From NCBI GenBank assembly GCA_900552775.1, contig USAP01000113.1, positions 1-5,767 of the forward strand: a stretch of DNA of 5,767 nt, written 5' to 3'. The stretch comes from an uncultured Eubacteriales bacterium. GTDB taxonomy: Bacteria > Bacillota > Clostridia > UMGS1883 > UMGS1540. The translations under genes were made by a program, and so were the position numbers. Position 1 is the stretch's first letter; each line of letters opens with the position of its first letter. Shown here one piece after another: positions 1 to 4,754 of this stretch. The notes beneath the pieces were generated by a model, which was not told the origin of the DNA, searched no databases, and saw only the letters and a list, made by a program, of their open reading frames with translations.

Positions 1-130
1 CCTCGCCCGTTGAGTAAAGCCTGCCACGACGCTTCTTGACATCGAAACGCTCGAGCACCGGGTGGGAGGAGGCGGGCGTCAGGGTAGACTCGGGACCTCC
101 GGCAACTGCGCAGAAGACCCCTCCTTGCCT
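1..130. other. GC-rich, possibly structured segment at left edge
   Basis: No convincing protein is encoded here. The stretch is clearly richer in G and C than the AT-rich leader after it and can fold: bases 19-25 pair with 71-77 (one G-U pair), bases 30-35 pair with 44-49 with one mismatch around an 8-base loop, and 49-56 is the palindrome gctcgagc. This fits the 3' part of a structured RNA or a leader, but I could not match it to 6S, RNase P, tmRNA, SRP, T-box or a known riboswitch by eye. It could also be foreign sequence joined at the window edge. The element is cut by the window start. Confidence 0.3.
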
Positions 131-131
131 G

Positions 132-178
132 TATAATAAAGCCTATAAAACAGATAGGTAAACTAAATTTAATTGTTT
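132..178 (+). promoter_or_regulatory. Candidate cysK operon promoter and operator region
   Basis: TATAAT at 132-137 (with TG just before it) is a perfect -10 hexamer, although no good -35 box lies 16-18 bases upstream. Downstream, 160-178 reads AAACTAAATTTAATTGTTT, an imperfect AT-rich palindrome with AAAC/GTTT ends. Rrf2-family regulators commonly bind imperfect palindromes near the promoters they control, so this is a reasonable place for autoregulation by the second gene of the operon. Both the promoter and the operator are inferences from short motifs. Confidence 0.3.
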
Positions 179-213
179 TTTTAGCCGGCACGCTCGGCGG
201 AAGGGAGTTCATT

Positions 214-1143
214 ATGAAAGTATATGAAAAAGCAACCGATTTAATAGGAAGCACACCGCTTCTGAAACTTACAAACTACATAAAGGCTGAAGGTCTTGAG
301 GCTGATATTCTGGCAAAGCTTGAATATTTCAATCCTGCCGGAAGCGTAAAAGACAGAGTTGCGCTTGCCATGATTGACGAGGCGGAAAAAAGCGGAAAGC
401 TTCGCCCGGGCTCGGTTATAATAGAACCCACAAGCGGCAACACCGGCATAGGCTTGGCGTCCGTTGCGGCGGCAAGAGGATATAAAATTATCCTCACAAT
501 GCCCGAGACCATGAGCGTTGAGCGCCGCAATCTTTTAAAGGCGTACGGCGCACAAATCGTGCTGACTGAGGGCGCAAAGGGCATGAAAGGCGCAATTGCA
601 AAGGCTGAGGAGCTTCTTTCCGAAACTCCGGGCGGATTTATCCCGAGCCAGTTTACAAACCCCGCAAACCCCGAAGCGCACAGAAAAACAACCGGCCCCG
701 AAATCTGGAACGATACGGACGGAAAAGTTGATATTTTCGTTGCCGGCGTAGGTACGGGCGGCACGGTTACGGGCGTGGGCGAATATTTAAAATCCAAAAA
801 CCCGAATGTTAAGGTTGTTGCAGTGGAGCCCGCAACATCGCCCGTTCTTTCAAAGGGCGTTGCAGGTCCTCACAAAATACAGGGCATAGGCGCAGGCTTT
901 GTTCCCGAAACGCTCAACACCAAGATTTACGATGAGGTTATAGCCGTTCAGAACGAAGACGCTTTCAAAACCGGAAAAGAAATTGCAAGACGCGAGGGCG
1001 TTTTGGTCGGCATTTCGTCGGGAGCTGCGGTATTTGCGGCGGCAGAACTTGCAAGAAGACCCGAAAACCGCGGAAAAGTTATTGTAGCTTTACTGCCCGA
1101 CACCGGAGACAGATATCTCTCAACACCGATGTTTGAAGACTGA
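214..1143 (+). CDS. cysK: Cysteine synthase A (O-acetylserine sulfhydrylase)
   Basis: PLP-dependent enzyme that makes L-cysteine from O-acetyl-L-serine and sulfide, the last step of sulfide assimilation in the cytoplasm. The protein has 309 residues, normal for the family. It starts with the typical IGSTPL region (11-16). The PLP lysine is K46 within NPAGSVKDR (40-48). The substrate-binding loop TSGNTG is at 73-78, and the phosphate-binding glycine loop GTGGT is at 180-184. GIGAGFVP (224-231), GISSGAA (266-272, whose serine contacts the PLP ring nitrogen) and the terminal [10 protein letters not shown] are all intact. The start is supported by AGGGAG at 202-207, six bases upstream. The Rrf2-type regulator follows after 12 bases, so the two are almost certainly co-transcribed. 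The SVKDR and [10 protein letters not shown] signatures favour CysK over cystathionine beta-synthase; CysM is a less likely alternative. Confidence 0.96.
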   Translation: MKVYEKATDLIGSTPLLKLTNYIKAEGLEADILAKLEYFNPAGSVKDRVALAMIDEAEKSGKLRPGSVIIEPTSGNTGIGLASVAAARGYKIILTMPETMSVERRNLLKAYGAQIVLTEGAKGMKGAIAKAEELLSETPGGFIPSQFTNPANPEAHRKTTGPEIWNDTDGKVDIFVAGVGTGGTVTGVGEYLKSKNPNVKVVAVEPATSPVLSKGVAGPHKIQGIGAGFVPETLNTKIYDEVIAVQNEDAFKTGKEIARREGVLVGISSGAAVFAAAELARRPENRGKVIVALLPDTGDRYLSTPMFED

Positions 1144-1155
1144 TGAGGTGAAATA

Positions 1156-1593
1156 ATGAAAATTTCAACAAAAGGCCGCTATGCAATCCGCATGATGCTT
1201 GACCTTGCCATGCATGCCGAGGAGGAATACATTCCTTTAAACGACATCGCGGAGCGGCAGGGTATTTCAAAAAAATATCTGGAGCAGATTGTGCCTGTTT
1301 TAAACAGTGCCGGTTTTCTCAAAACCAACAGAGGCTACCGCGGCGGCTATATGCTCAGAAAGGCGCCGGAGTGTTACACCGCCGGCGAAATTCTCCGATG
1401 TACCGAGGGCAGCCTTGCCCCGGTGCTGTGTGCGGAGCAGTCTCCGCCCGACTGTCCGCGTGCGCAGGGTTGTATGACGCTGCCGCTGTGGCGCGGACTT
1501 TATAAGGCGGTGGAGGATTATCTTGATTCGGTTACGCTGCGCGATTTGATTGAGGAGTGTACAGAGCGCGGAGCAAACGACTACGTAATATAG
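1156..1593 (+). CDS. Rrf2-family Fe-S transcriptional regulator (IscR-like)
   Basis: DNA-binding regulator of 145 residues. The N-terminus MKISTKGRYAIRMMLDLA is the classic Rrf2 opening. A winged helix-turn-helix covers about 27-65, with the recognition segment around ISKKYLEQIVPVLNSAGF (37-54) and the wing at NRGYRGGY (58-65). Three cysteines, C92, C100 and C106 (C-x7-C-x5-C), sit where IscR-type proteins bind a [2Fe-2S] cluster; extra cysteines occur at 73, 82 and 135. CymR of Bacillus, the other Rrf2 protein tied to cysteine metabolism, lacks this trio, so an Fe-S-sensing role is the better guess. The ribosome site GAGGTG (1145-1150) lies 5 bases before ATG and just behind the cysK stop. 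The coupling suggests that it controls cysK and itself in response to Fe-S or cysteine status. No iscS or iscU follows. The family is certain; the exact signal is inferred. Confidence 0.93.
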   Translation: MKISTKGRYAIRMMLDLAMHAEEEYIPLNDIAERQGISKKYLEQIVPVLNSAGFLKTNRGYRGGYMLRKAPECYTAGEILRCTEGSLAPVLCAEQSPPDCPRAQGCMTLPLWRGLYKAVEDYLDSVTLRDLIEECTERGANDYVI

Positions 1594-1616
1594 GACTTTG
1601 TAAAAATGCACAGATC

Positions 1617-1726
1617 GCATAAAGCAAAAAGAATAAACAAAAATGTTTTTTTAGAGTGTATATCGAAGATGGCAGAAAGATGTTGAAATTCGCACAGCAA
1701 ATTTCTGCATCTTATTTGCTTTATGC
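1617..1726. repeat. Nested inverted repeat behind the cysK operon
   Basis: A perfect 12-bp outer inverted repeat (gcataaagcaaa at 1617-1628, its complement at 1715-1726) encloses a second stem: aagat plus gcagaaa (1666-1670 and 1672-1678, one bulged base at 1671) pairing with 1702-1713. The inner 3' arm ends one base before the outer 3' arm, so the stems could stack. The region is otherwise AT-rich and has no counterpart elsewhere in the window. It may be a 3'-UTR structure, a small RNA or a solitary palindromic insertion. Its role is unknown. Confidence 0.6.
1635..1652 (+). terminator. Weak intrinsic terminator-like hairpin
   Basis: A short stem, aaaca (1635-1639) with tgttt (1644-1648), with an AAAA loop, runs into further T residues to 1652, about 40 bases after the regulator's stop codon. 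The stem is only five AT-rich pairs, so on its own it is a poor terminator. It lies inside the larger nested inverted repeat, and the two folds may compete. Confidence 0.3.
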
Positions 1727-1747
1727 TATGAACAAACTTCGCCTCTC

Positions 1748-1765
1748 GGCGTACCTTTGTACGCC
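1748..1765. repeat. Short hairpin at the left end of module X, copy A
   Basis: ggcgtac (1748-1754) and gtacgcc (1759-1765) form a perfect 7-bp stem around a 4-base loop. Its right arm is the start of module X. The left arm is absent at the other X copy (before 4601), so X there lost this half or A gained it. Confidence 0.5.
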
Positions 1766-1844
1766 TTCGGGTAACCCCAAGCTTTGCTTGGGCTCAGTTT
1801 GTCCATTCTGCGCTATTTTTCCAAAGCCCGGCGGCCGCTCACAC
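1762..1844 (+). repeat. Repeat module X, copy A
   Basis: An 83-bp direct repeat of 4601-4683; by eye the copies differ at only five positions, all transitions. It contains a strong small hairpin, cccaagc (1776-1782) with gcttggg (1786-1792), TTT loop. The differences do not disturb this hairpin. This copy sits just left of composite copy A, whereas the second copy sits to the right of composite copy B, so the two X copies bracket the 2208-4140 genes. No protein is credible here. Confidence 0.85.
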
Positions 1845-1937
1845 TTGTTCGCTCCTAAAACGACAGCAAGCAGTCGTTTTAAATTGCATTCGGCGCTCCG
1901 CTTACGAAATGCGTTGCATTTCTACCCTCATATAGGA

Positions 1938-1970
1938 ATAAAAAGCCACGCACAGGTCGCGGCTTTTTAT
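1938..1970. terminator. Module Y2 hairpin, copy A (bidirectional terminator-like)
   Basis: ataaaaagcc (1938-1947) pairs perfectly with ggctttttat (1961-1970). One mismatch is followed by two further pairs, and the loop is cacaggt. The A and T tracts on either side let it act as an intrinsic terminator in both directions, ending the rightward cysK operon or leftward transcription through the gene at 2208-3008. Copy B keeps the stem but changes the loop. Confidence 0.6.
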
Positions 1971-1997
1971 GAATTTAAACCGCTTTCCCCAAAATAA

Positions 1998-2106
1998 CCG
2001 CGAAAAGTTGGTAGTGCCGCGAAGGCGTTATGTGCACATTTTGGGGCACATAGCCGAAGCAAACGTGACTTTTCGCGGAAAAGGAGGGACAGCGGAGCAT
2101 GTGACT
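1998..2106 (+). ncRNA. Module Y3, copy A: candidate structured RNA element
   Basis: An 11-bp outer stem, ccgcgaaaagt (1998-2008) with acttttcgcgg (2068-2078), encloses a second stem, tatgtgc (2029-2035) with gcacata (2046-2052), plus conserved unpaired segments such as tggtagtgccgcg and aaacgtg. The stem is followed by AAAAGGAGG (2079-2087) and, 11 bases later, ATG directly followed by TGA (2099-2104). The second copy at 4383-4491 has the same 81-base stem length. There the outer stem has a change that keeps a G-U pair in + strand RNA, and the inner stem swaps C-G for T-A. That is evidence for folding, not for a known family; I do not recognise it. Confidence 0.45.
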
Positions 2107-2124
2107 GATTTTGTATTCAAAATC
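2107..2124. repeat. Small covarying hairpin, copy A
   Basis: gattttg (2107-2113) pairs with caaaatc (2118-2124) around a TATT loop. In copy B the same place reads gattttc and gaaaatc (4492-4510), so the closing G-C pair has become C-G: a double change that preserves pairing. Confidence 0.6.
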
Positions 2125-2184
2125 GGAACGAAGCGCAGCTTGTTCCGACGCCGTAGGGGCGACCCTATGTGGTCGCCCGTTTAT
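2124..2184 (+). repeat. Repeat module Z, copy A
   Basis: A 61-bp unit found three times (also 4510-4570 and 3127-3186). It carries two hairpins: cggaac/gttccg (2124-2129 and 2142-2147) with an inner aagc/gctt stem, and gggcgacc/ggtcgccc (2157-2164 and 2171-2178) with a ctatgt loop. The GTAGGGGCGACC part resembles palindromic REP-like repeats that I recall as frequent in gut clostridial genomes. Copies A and B differ by two transitions. Confidence 0.85.
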
Positions 2185-2207
2185 TGTCCCTATGCGGTCG
2201 CTCGCCG

Positions 2208-3008
2208 TTACATATTGCTCAATTCATTCGCCTTAGCCTCATAATACGCATCGATGGTGGAAGGTGCGTTAAAAAGCGCGGCAAGAATATATTTTTTTAT
2301 ATTGCGGATATGAGCCGTGTTTTCGCTCATGCAGTCAAGAACATAGAGAACATGCCCGTCATGAAGCTTTAAAAGGCGCGATTTTACAAGGTCTGCGGGA
2401 TAGCTTTCCGCGGAAATCACAATGCTTTCGCGCTTTGAACAGAGCGTCCGGCAAAGCAGGTCGCAAATGCCGTCAATTTTGGGAATCTCGTGTTTGCGCC
2501 GCAGGCAAAGCGTTTCGTAGCTTATGTTCTTTTTTATGAGCTTTAAGTATGCGCGGTACTCATCAAGTCCTATCGTTTCATAAGAACCGATTCGATAAGT
2601 ATTTGATACATCTTTATTTTGTATGTCTTTATTTATTATTTCTTTATTTAATTGCTGCGGATTTTCCGCTTTTGGTTTTGCCGCTTTCGGGTTTTCCTTC
2701 ACGAGTTTTTCAAAAACAGGAGTTTCCGAAACGGTGTAGCGCGACGAGGTGACGCGCCCTTTTTCGTTTCTGACGCGCTCGCGCATAATATAGCCGCAGG
2801 ATTCAAGCTCCTTTAAGGCGGAGTGCACGCTGTCTTTGCCTTCTTTGCATATTGCGGTGAGCCCCGCTTCGGAAAACTCCCAGCCCGGAGGGAGCGAAAG
2901 CATGAGACTTAAAATGCCTTTTGCCTTAAGAGAAAGATTTTTGTCTCTCAGAAAAGTATTGTCCAAAACGGTGAAACCGTGTGTTTTTTCGGTTTTTAAA
3001 ACAGGCAT
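2208..3008 (-). CDS. Replication-initiator-like HTH protein with DUF6017-like C-terminus
   Basis: A 266-residue cytoplasmic protein. Residues 10-92 form a winged helix-turn-helix of the HTH_36/RepA-N-like type: HGFTVLDN (10-17), LSLKAKGILSLMLSLP (25-40), then helices through GLTAICKEGKDSVHSALKEL and a wing near NEKGRVTSSRYTV. A polar linker (about 100-145, rich in K, N and E) leads to a C-terminal region (146-260) resembling DUF6017, including a run of helices and the ending NIKKYILAALFNAPSTIDAYY typical of that family. Such proteins occur in clostridial plasmids, conjugative elements and phages, probably in replication initiation or regulation. Here no mobilisation, integrase or helicase gene accompanies it. 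AAAGGAG (3015-3021) lies six bases before ATG and fixes the start. No clear promoter is visible, so it may be read from the gene upstream at 3199-4140. Family assignment is from memory of conserved motifs; the function is inferred. Confidence 0.82.
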   Translation of the reverse strand: MPVLKTEKTHGFTVLDNTFLRDKNLSLKAKGILSLMLSLPPGWEFSEAGLTAICKEGKDSVHSALKELESCGYIMRERVRNEKGRVTSSRYTVSETPVFEKLVKENPKAAKPKAENPQQLNKEIINKDIQNKDVSNTYRIGSYETIGLDEYRAYLKLIKKNISYETLCLRRKHEIPKIDGICDLLCRTLCSKRESIVISAESYPADLVKSRLLKLHDGHVLYVLDCMSENTAHIRNIKKYILAALFNAPSTIDAYYEAKANELSNM

Positions 3009-3048
3009 TATAAACTCCTTTCTTTATATCGCTCGCCCGGCTCGCTCT

Positions 3049-3075
3049 TCGAAGGGCTGCAAGTATGCCCTTCGA
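3049..3075. repeat. Hairpin in the leader of the HTH/DUF6017 gene
   Basis: tcgaagggc (3049-3057) pairs perfectly with gcccttcga (3067-3075) around a nine-base loop. It lies about 40 bases upstream of the leftward ATG at 3008, between repeat copy C and the ribosome binding site, and is not present in copies A or B. With no T tract beside it, it does not look like a terminator; it could affect translation or mRNA stability. Confidence 0.5.
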
Positions 3076-3085
3076 GTTCACCATT

Positions 3086-3186
3086 CGTTGCTTACGAAAT
3101 GCGTTGCATTTCTACCCTCATATCGTCGGAACGAAGCGCAGCTTGTCCCGACGCCGTAGGGGCGCCCCCCAGTGTTCGCCCGTTTT
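3086..3186 (+). repeat. Composite repeat copy C (Y1 end joined directly to Z)
   Basis: Bases 3086-3123 match the right half of Y1 (from cgttgcttacg to ctcatat), and 3127-3186 match module Z. The whole Y2-Y3 block (about 190 bp), which separates them in copies A and B, is absent. The right hairpin of Z is worn here: only gggcg/cgccc remains paired. It sits between two leftward genes, 12 bases beyond the stop codon of 3199-4140. It may be an unoccupied or deleted form of the full element. Confidence 0.82.
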
Positions 3187-3198
3187 GTGCTCCGCTCC

Positions 3199-4140
3199 TC
3201 ATACTTTCAAAATACTTGAAATTTTAATCTCCGCTCTCCACTTCATCGGCGTATCTGCCGCGCCGCGCACCGTGAGCTTATTTGACTGCACATCTTTAAA
3301 GGCGAGTTTTGCGTCAATGGTTGCGGCGGTGTCCGTGCTTCTTGTAAACTTGGTAAACTCCATATTGTTTCCCGACGCGTCTTTATACCAAATCTGGCGC
3401 ATTGAGTTTAATGCAAAAGCCCATGTATCAAGATAGAATCTTGCTAAGCTATTGCCGTTTATTTTGTTGACGCCGTCCGTGTCCGCCGCGTACTGGGCGC
3501 ACATAATATTGACTTCGGCGCGCGCAACAATTCCGCGCGGCACGGTGAGCCTGCCGTCCTCGTCCAAAAATCCGCCTGTCTTGCTCTGCGGAAGCGCGGG
3601 ATCGCCCAAAAGCTCAACATACGTTGTGCCGTCCGTAGTTTCGCCCGTCATAACGATTGTGTAGCCCAAAACGTCGCGCAAATCGGTTATGCTGTCTATG
3701 CTGTGCTGATTTGCCGTGTCGCGGTTTTGAAGTTCGTTGTGCAAAAGCGTGCCCTGACCTGCATTAAGCTGCATCGAAAGAATCTGATCTTTTACACTTT
3801 TGCCGCTTGAAGAATCGTAGACAATGTCGGAGGCGGAATGTTTTGACGCGGTGCCGGCAACGTGCGAGTCAAACTCGGTTTTTGATGCCTGCCTTGTGTT
3901 GTCAACATTTCCGAGACCCACTTGCGATTTTGTGACGCCGTGGGGATTTGCCTTGTTGCCCGTGTGAGAATCAAACTCGGTTTTTGATGCCTGTTTAGCG
4001 TTGTCAACATTTCCGAGACCCACTTGTGATTTTGTAACGCCGTGGGGATTTTCGGAGTTTTCCATGTGCGATGTGATGTTTGGGGTTATCTCAAGGAAGC
4101 TTTCTACCGCGCTGTCTAAAATTTCGGAAATTTTTGCCAT
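3199..4140 (-). CDS. Phage tail-fibre-like protein with tandem NPHGVTKSQVGLGNVDN repeats
   Basis: A 313-residue protein with no signal peptide or membrane segment. Residues 31-64 and 65-98 are two near-identical 34-residue repeats of the NPHGVTKSQVGLGNVDN type, a well-known motif of phage tail fibre and tail-associated proteins. The preceding SHMENSE (24-30) looks like the end of a further, decayed repeat. The segment NQHSIDSITDL also resembles tail-fibre spacers. The C-terminal half (about 155-313) is rich in beta-type sequence (TGETTDGTTYVELLGD, GGFLDEDGRLTVPRGIVARAEV, NKLTVRG) and ends in MKWRAEIKI, like receptor-binding or head-like tail domains. AAAGGATG (4146-4153) gives a good ribosome site. 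It would normally sit among tail genes, but none is present: it is isolated between repeat copies. It may be a prophage remnant, a captured tail gene or part of a tail-like particle encoded elsewhere. Confidence 0.82.
   Translation of the reverse strand: MAKISEILDSAVESFLEITPNITSHMENSENPHGVTKSQVGLGNVDNAKQASKTEFDSHTGNKANPHGVTKSQVGLGNVDNTRQASKTEFDSHVAGTASKHSASDIVYDSSSGKSVKDQILSMQLNAGQGTLLHNELQNRDTANQHSIDSITDLRDVLGYTIVMTGETTDGTTYVELLGDPALPQSKTGGFLDEDGRLTVPRGIVARAEVNIMCAQYAADTDGVNKINGNSLARFYLDTWAFALNSMRQIWYKDASGNNMEFTKFTRSTDTAATIDAKLAFKDVQSNKLTVRGAADTPMKWRAEIKISSILKV
3847..4050 (-). repeat. Tandem 102-bp coding repeat in the tail-fibre gene
   Basis: Two in-frame units with a period of 102 bp (34 codons). 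The DNA is conserved as well as the protein: gtcaacatttccgagaccca recurs at 3901 and 4003. The few differences, such as the A-K against T-R change after DN, suggest recent duplication. Unit number could change by slippage or recombination without breaking the frame. Confidence 0.9.
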
Positions 4141-4175
4141 AATATCATCCTTTCTTTATTCCTTCCCTATTTGTA

Positions 4176-4201
4176 AATATATCACACAGTTGTAATGTCA
4201 A
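4176..4201 (-). promoter_or_regulatory. Candidate promoter of the tail-fibre gene
   Basis: Reading leftward, an extended -10, TGaTATATT (complement of 4176-4184), lies 36 bases upstream of ATG 4140. TTGACA (complement of 4196-4201) lies upstream but only 14 bases away, shorter than the usual 17. TTGTTT at 4200-4205 gives an 18-base spacer with a weaker hexamer. The AT-rich gap between copy B and the gene is the only plausible promoter site for the two leftward genes. Confidence 0.35.
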
Positions 4202-4318
4202 ACAATGGCTAAAGGGGATCTCGCATGGCTCGCTCCTAAAACGACAGCAAGCAGTCGTTTTAAATTGCATTCGGCGCGTTGCTTACGAAATGCGTTGCAT
4301 TTCTACCCTCATATAGGA

Positions 4319-4351
4319 ATAAAAAGCCACGTACACGCCGCGGCTTTTTAT
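4319..4351. terminator. Module Y2 hairpin, copy B (bidirectional terminator-like)
   Basis: ataaaaagcc (4319-4328) pairs with ggctttttat (4342-4351), followed by one mismatch and two further pairs. The loop differs from copy A while the stem is unchanged. Flanking A and T tracts make it terminator-like on both strands. It would insulate the tail-fibre gene from transcription arriving from the right. Confidence 0.6.
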
Positions 4352-4382
4352 GATTTTAAGCCTTTTCCGCTCTCCATAAATA

Positions 4383-4491
4383 CCGTGAAAAGTTGGTAGT
4401 GCCGCGAAGGCGTTATGTGTGCGTTTACAAACACATAGCATTCGCAAACGTGACTTTTCGCGGAAAAGGAGGAACAGCGGAGCGTGTGACT
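4383..4491 (+). ncRNA. Module Y3, copy B: candidate structured RNA element
   Basis: The outer stem is ccgtgaaaagt (4383-4393) with acttttcgcgg (4453-4463); the one change from copy A gives a G-U pair in + strand RNA. The inner stem is tatgtgt (4414-4420) with acacata (4431-4437), where T-A replaces the C-G of copy A. An additional stem, gcgaa/ttcgc (4404-4408 and 4441-4445), exists only here. AAAAGGAGG (4464-4472) follows, then GTG directly followed by TGA (4484-4489), parallel to ATG-TGA in copy A. Family not recognised. Confidence 0.45.
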
Positions 4492-4600
4492 GATTTTCAT
4501 TCCGAAAATCGGAACGGAGCGCAGCTTGTCCCGACGCCGTAGGGGCGACCCTATGTGGTCGCCCGTTTATGTTCCGCAATATAAAAAGAGAAAAAAACAT

Positions 4601-4683
4601 CGCCTTCGGGTAACCCCAAGCTTTGCTTGGGCTCAGTTTGTCCGTTCTGCACTATTTTTCCGAAGCCCGGCGGTCGCTCGCAC
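4601..4683 (+). repeat. Repeat module X, copy B
   Basis: The partner of 1762-1844, 83 bp with five transitions. It keeps the cccaagc/gcttggg hairpin (4615-4621 and 4625-4631). It lies to the right of composite copy B, between module Z and the terminator of the SGNH hydrolase gene. Together the X copies form direct repeats at the outer ends of a 2.9-kb block. Confidence 0.85.
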
Positions 4684-4706
4684 GGCTCACTCTCAAACGC
4701 AAATGC

Positions 4707-4743
4707 AAAAAGCGGTGCAGCAAATATTGCTGCACCGCTTTTT
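4707..4743 (-). terminator. Strong intrinsic terminator of the SGNH hydrolase gene
   Basis: aaaaagcggtgcagca (4707-4722) and its exact complement (4728-4743) form a perfect 16-bp inverted repeat with a five-base loop, AATAT. Read leftward, the GC-rich stem ends in a T5 tract only 11 bases past the stop codon of the gene at 4755-5390. The A5/T5 symmetry allows it to work in both directions. Confidence 0.93.
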
Positions 4744-4754
4744 ATGCACTTCTT

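Larger units (their letters stand above)
1849..2184 (+). repeat. Composite repeat copy A (modules Y1-Y2-Y3-Z)
   Basis: A full-length direct copy of the element also found at 4230-4570. In order: Y1 (1849-1933), with stems taaaacgac/gtcgtttta (1856-1864 and 1873-1881) and gaaatgc/gcatttc around 1906-1922; Y2, a terminator-like hairpin (1938-1970); a poorly conserved spacer (about 1971-1997); Y3, a long stem structure (1998-2078) with a Shine-Dalgarno-like tail; a small hairpin (2107-2124); and Z (2124-2184). Most differences from copy B fall in loops or spacer. Z ends 23 bases past the stop codon of the leftward gene 2208-3008. Frames open through this element do not resemble proteins. Confidence 0.88.
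4230..4570 (+). repeat. Composite repeat copy B (modules Y1-Y2-Y3-Z)
   Basis: The second full copy, in the same orientation as 1849-2184 and offset by about 2.38 kb. Y1 is 4230-4314 (stem taaaacgac/gtcgtttta at 4237-4245 and 4254-4262). Y2 is a hairpin at 4319-4351, Y3 is 4383-4463 with its tail to 4491, a small hairpin is 4492-4510, and Z is 4510-4570. Y1 differs from copy A by three bases and Z by two; larger differences are in the spacer after Y2 and in the loops. It lies upstream of the leftward tail-fibre gene. Module X follows it instead of preceding it. Confidence 0.88.

Noticed and set aside
36..41. TTGACA as a -35 box
   Set aside because: The sequence 16-18 bases downstream is GC-rich with no -10 hexamer.
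276..797. A 173-codon frame on the - strand opposite cysK
   Set aside because: It is a shadow of the strongly conserved cysK reading frame and has no ribosome site or recognisable motif.
2124..2184. Module Z as an integron attC site
   Set aside because: The cassette-like placement is suggestive, but no attC core sites (GTTRRRY and complement) are visible and no integrase is present in the window.
1656..2244. Rightward open frames of about 90-115 codons across the repeat region
   Set aside because: They run through hairpins and non-coding repeat modules, have no recognisable protein features, and matching frames at the other copy are not conserved.
3847..4050. Diversity-generating retroelement variable region in the tail-fibre gene
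   Set aside because: No reverse transcriptase, template repeat or adenine-biased variation is visible; the repeats are simple in-frame duplications.
1849..4570. CRISPR array
   Set aside because: There are only three copies, each long, composite and separated by whole genes; there are no short regular repeats with unique spacers.
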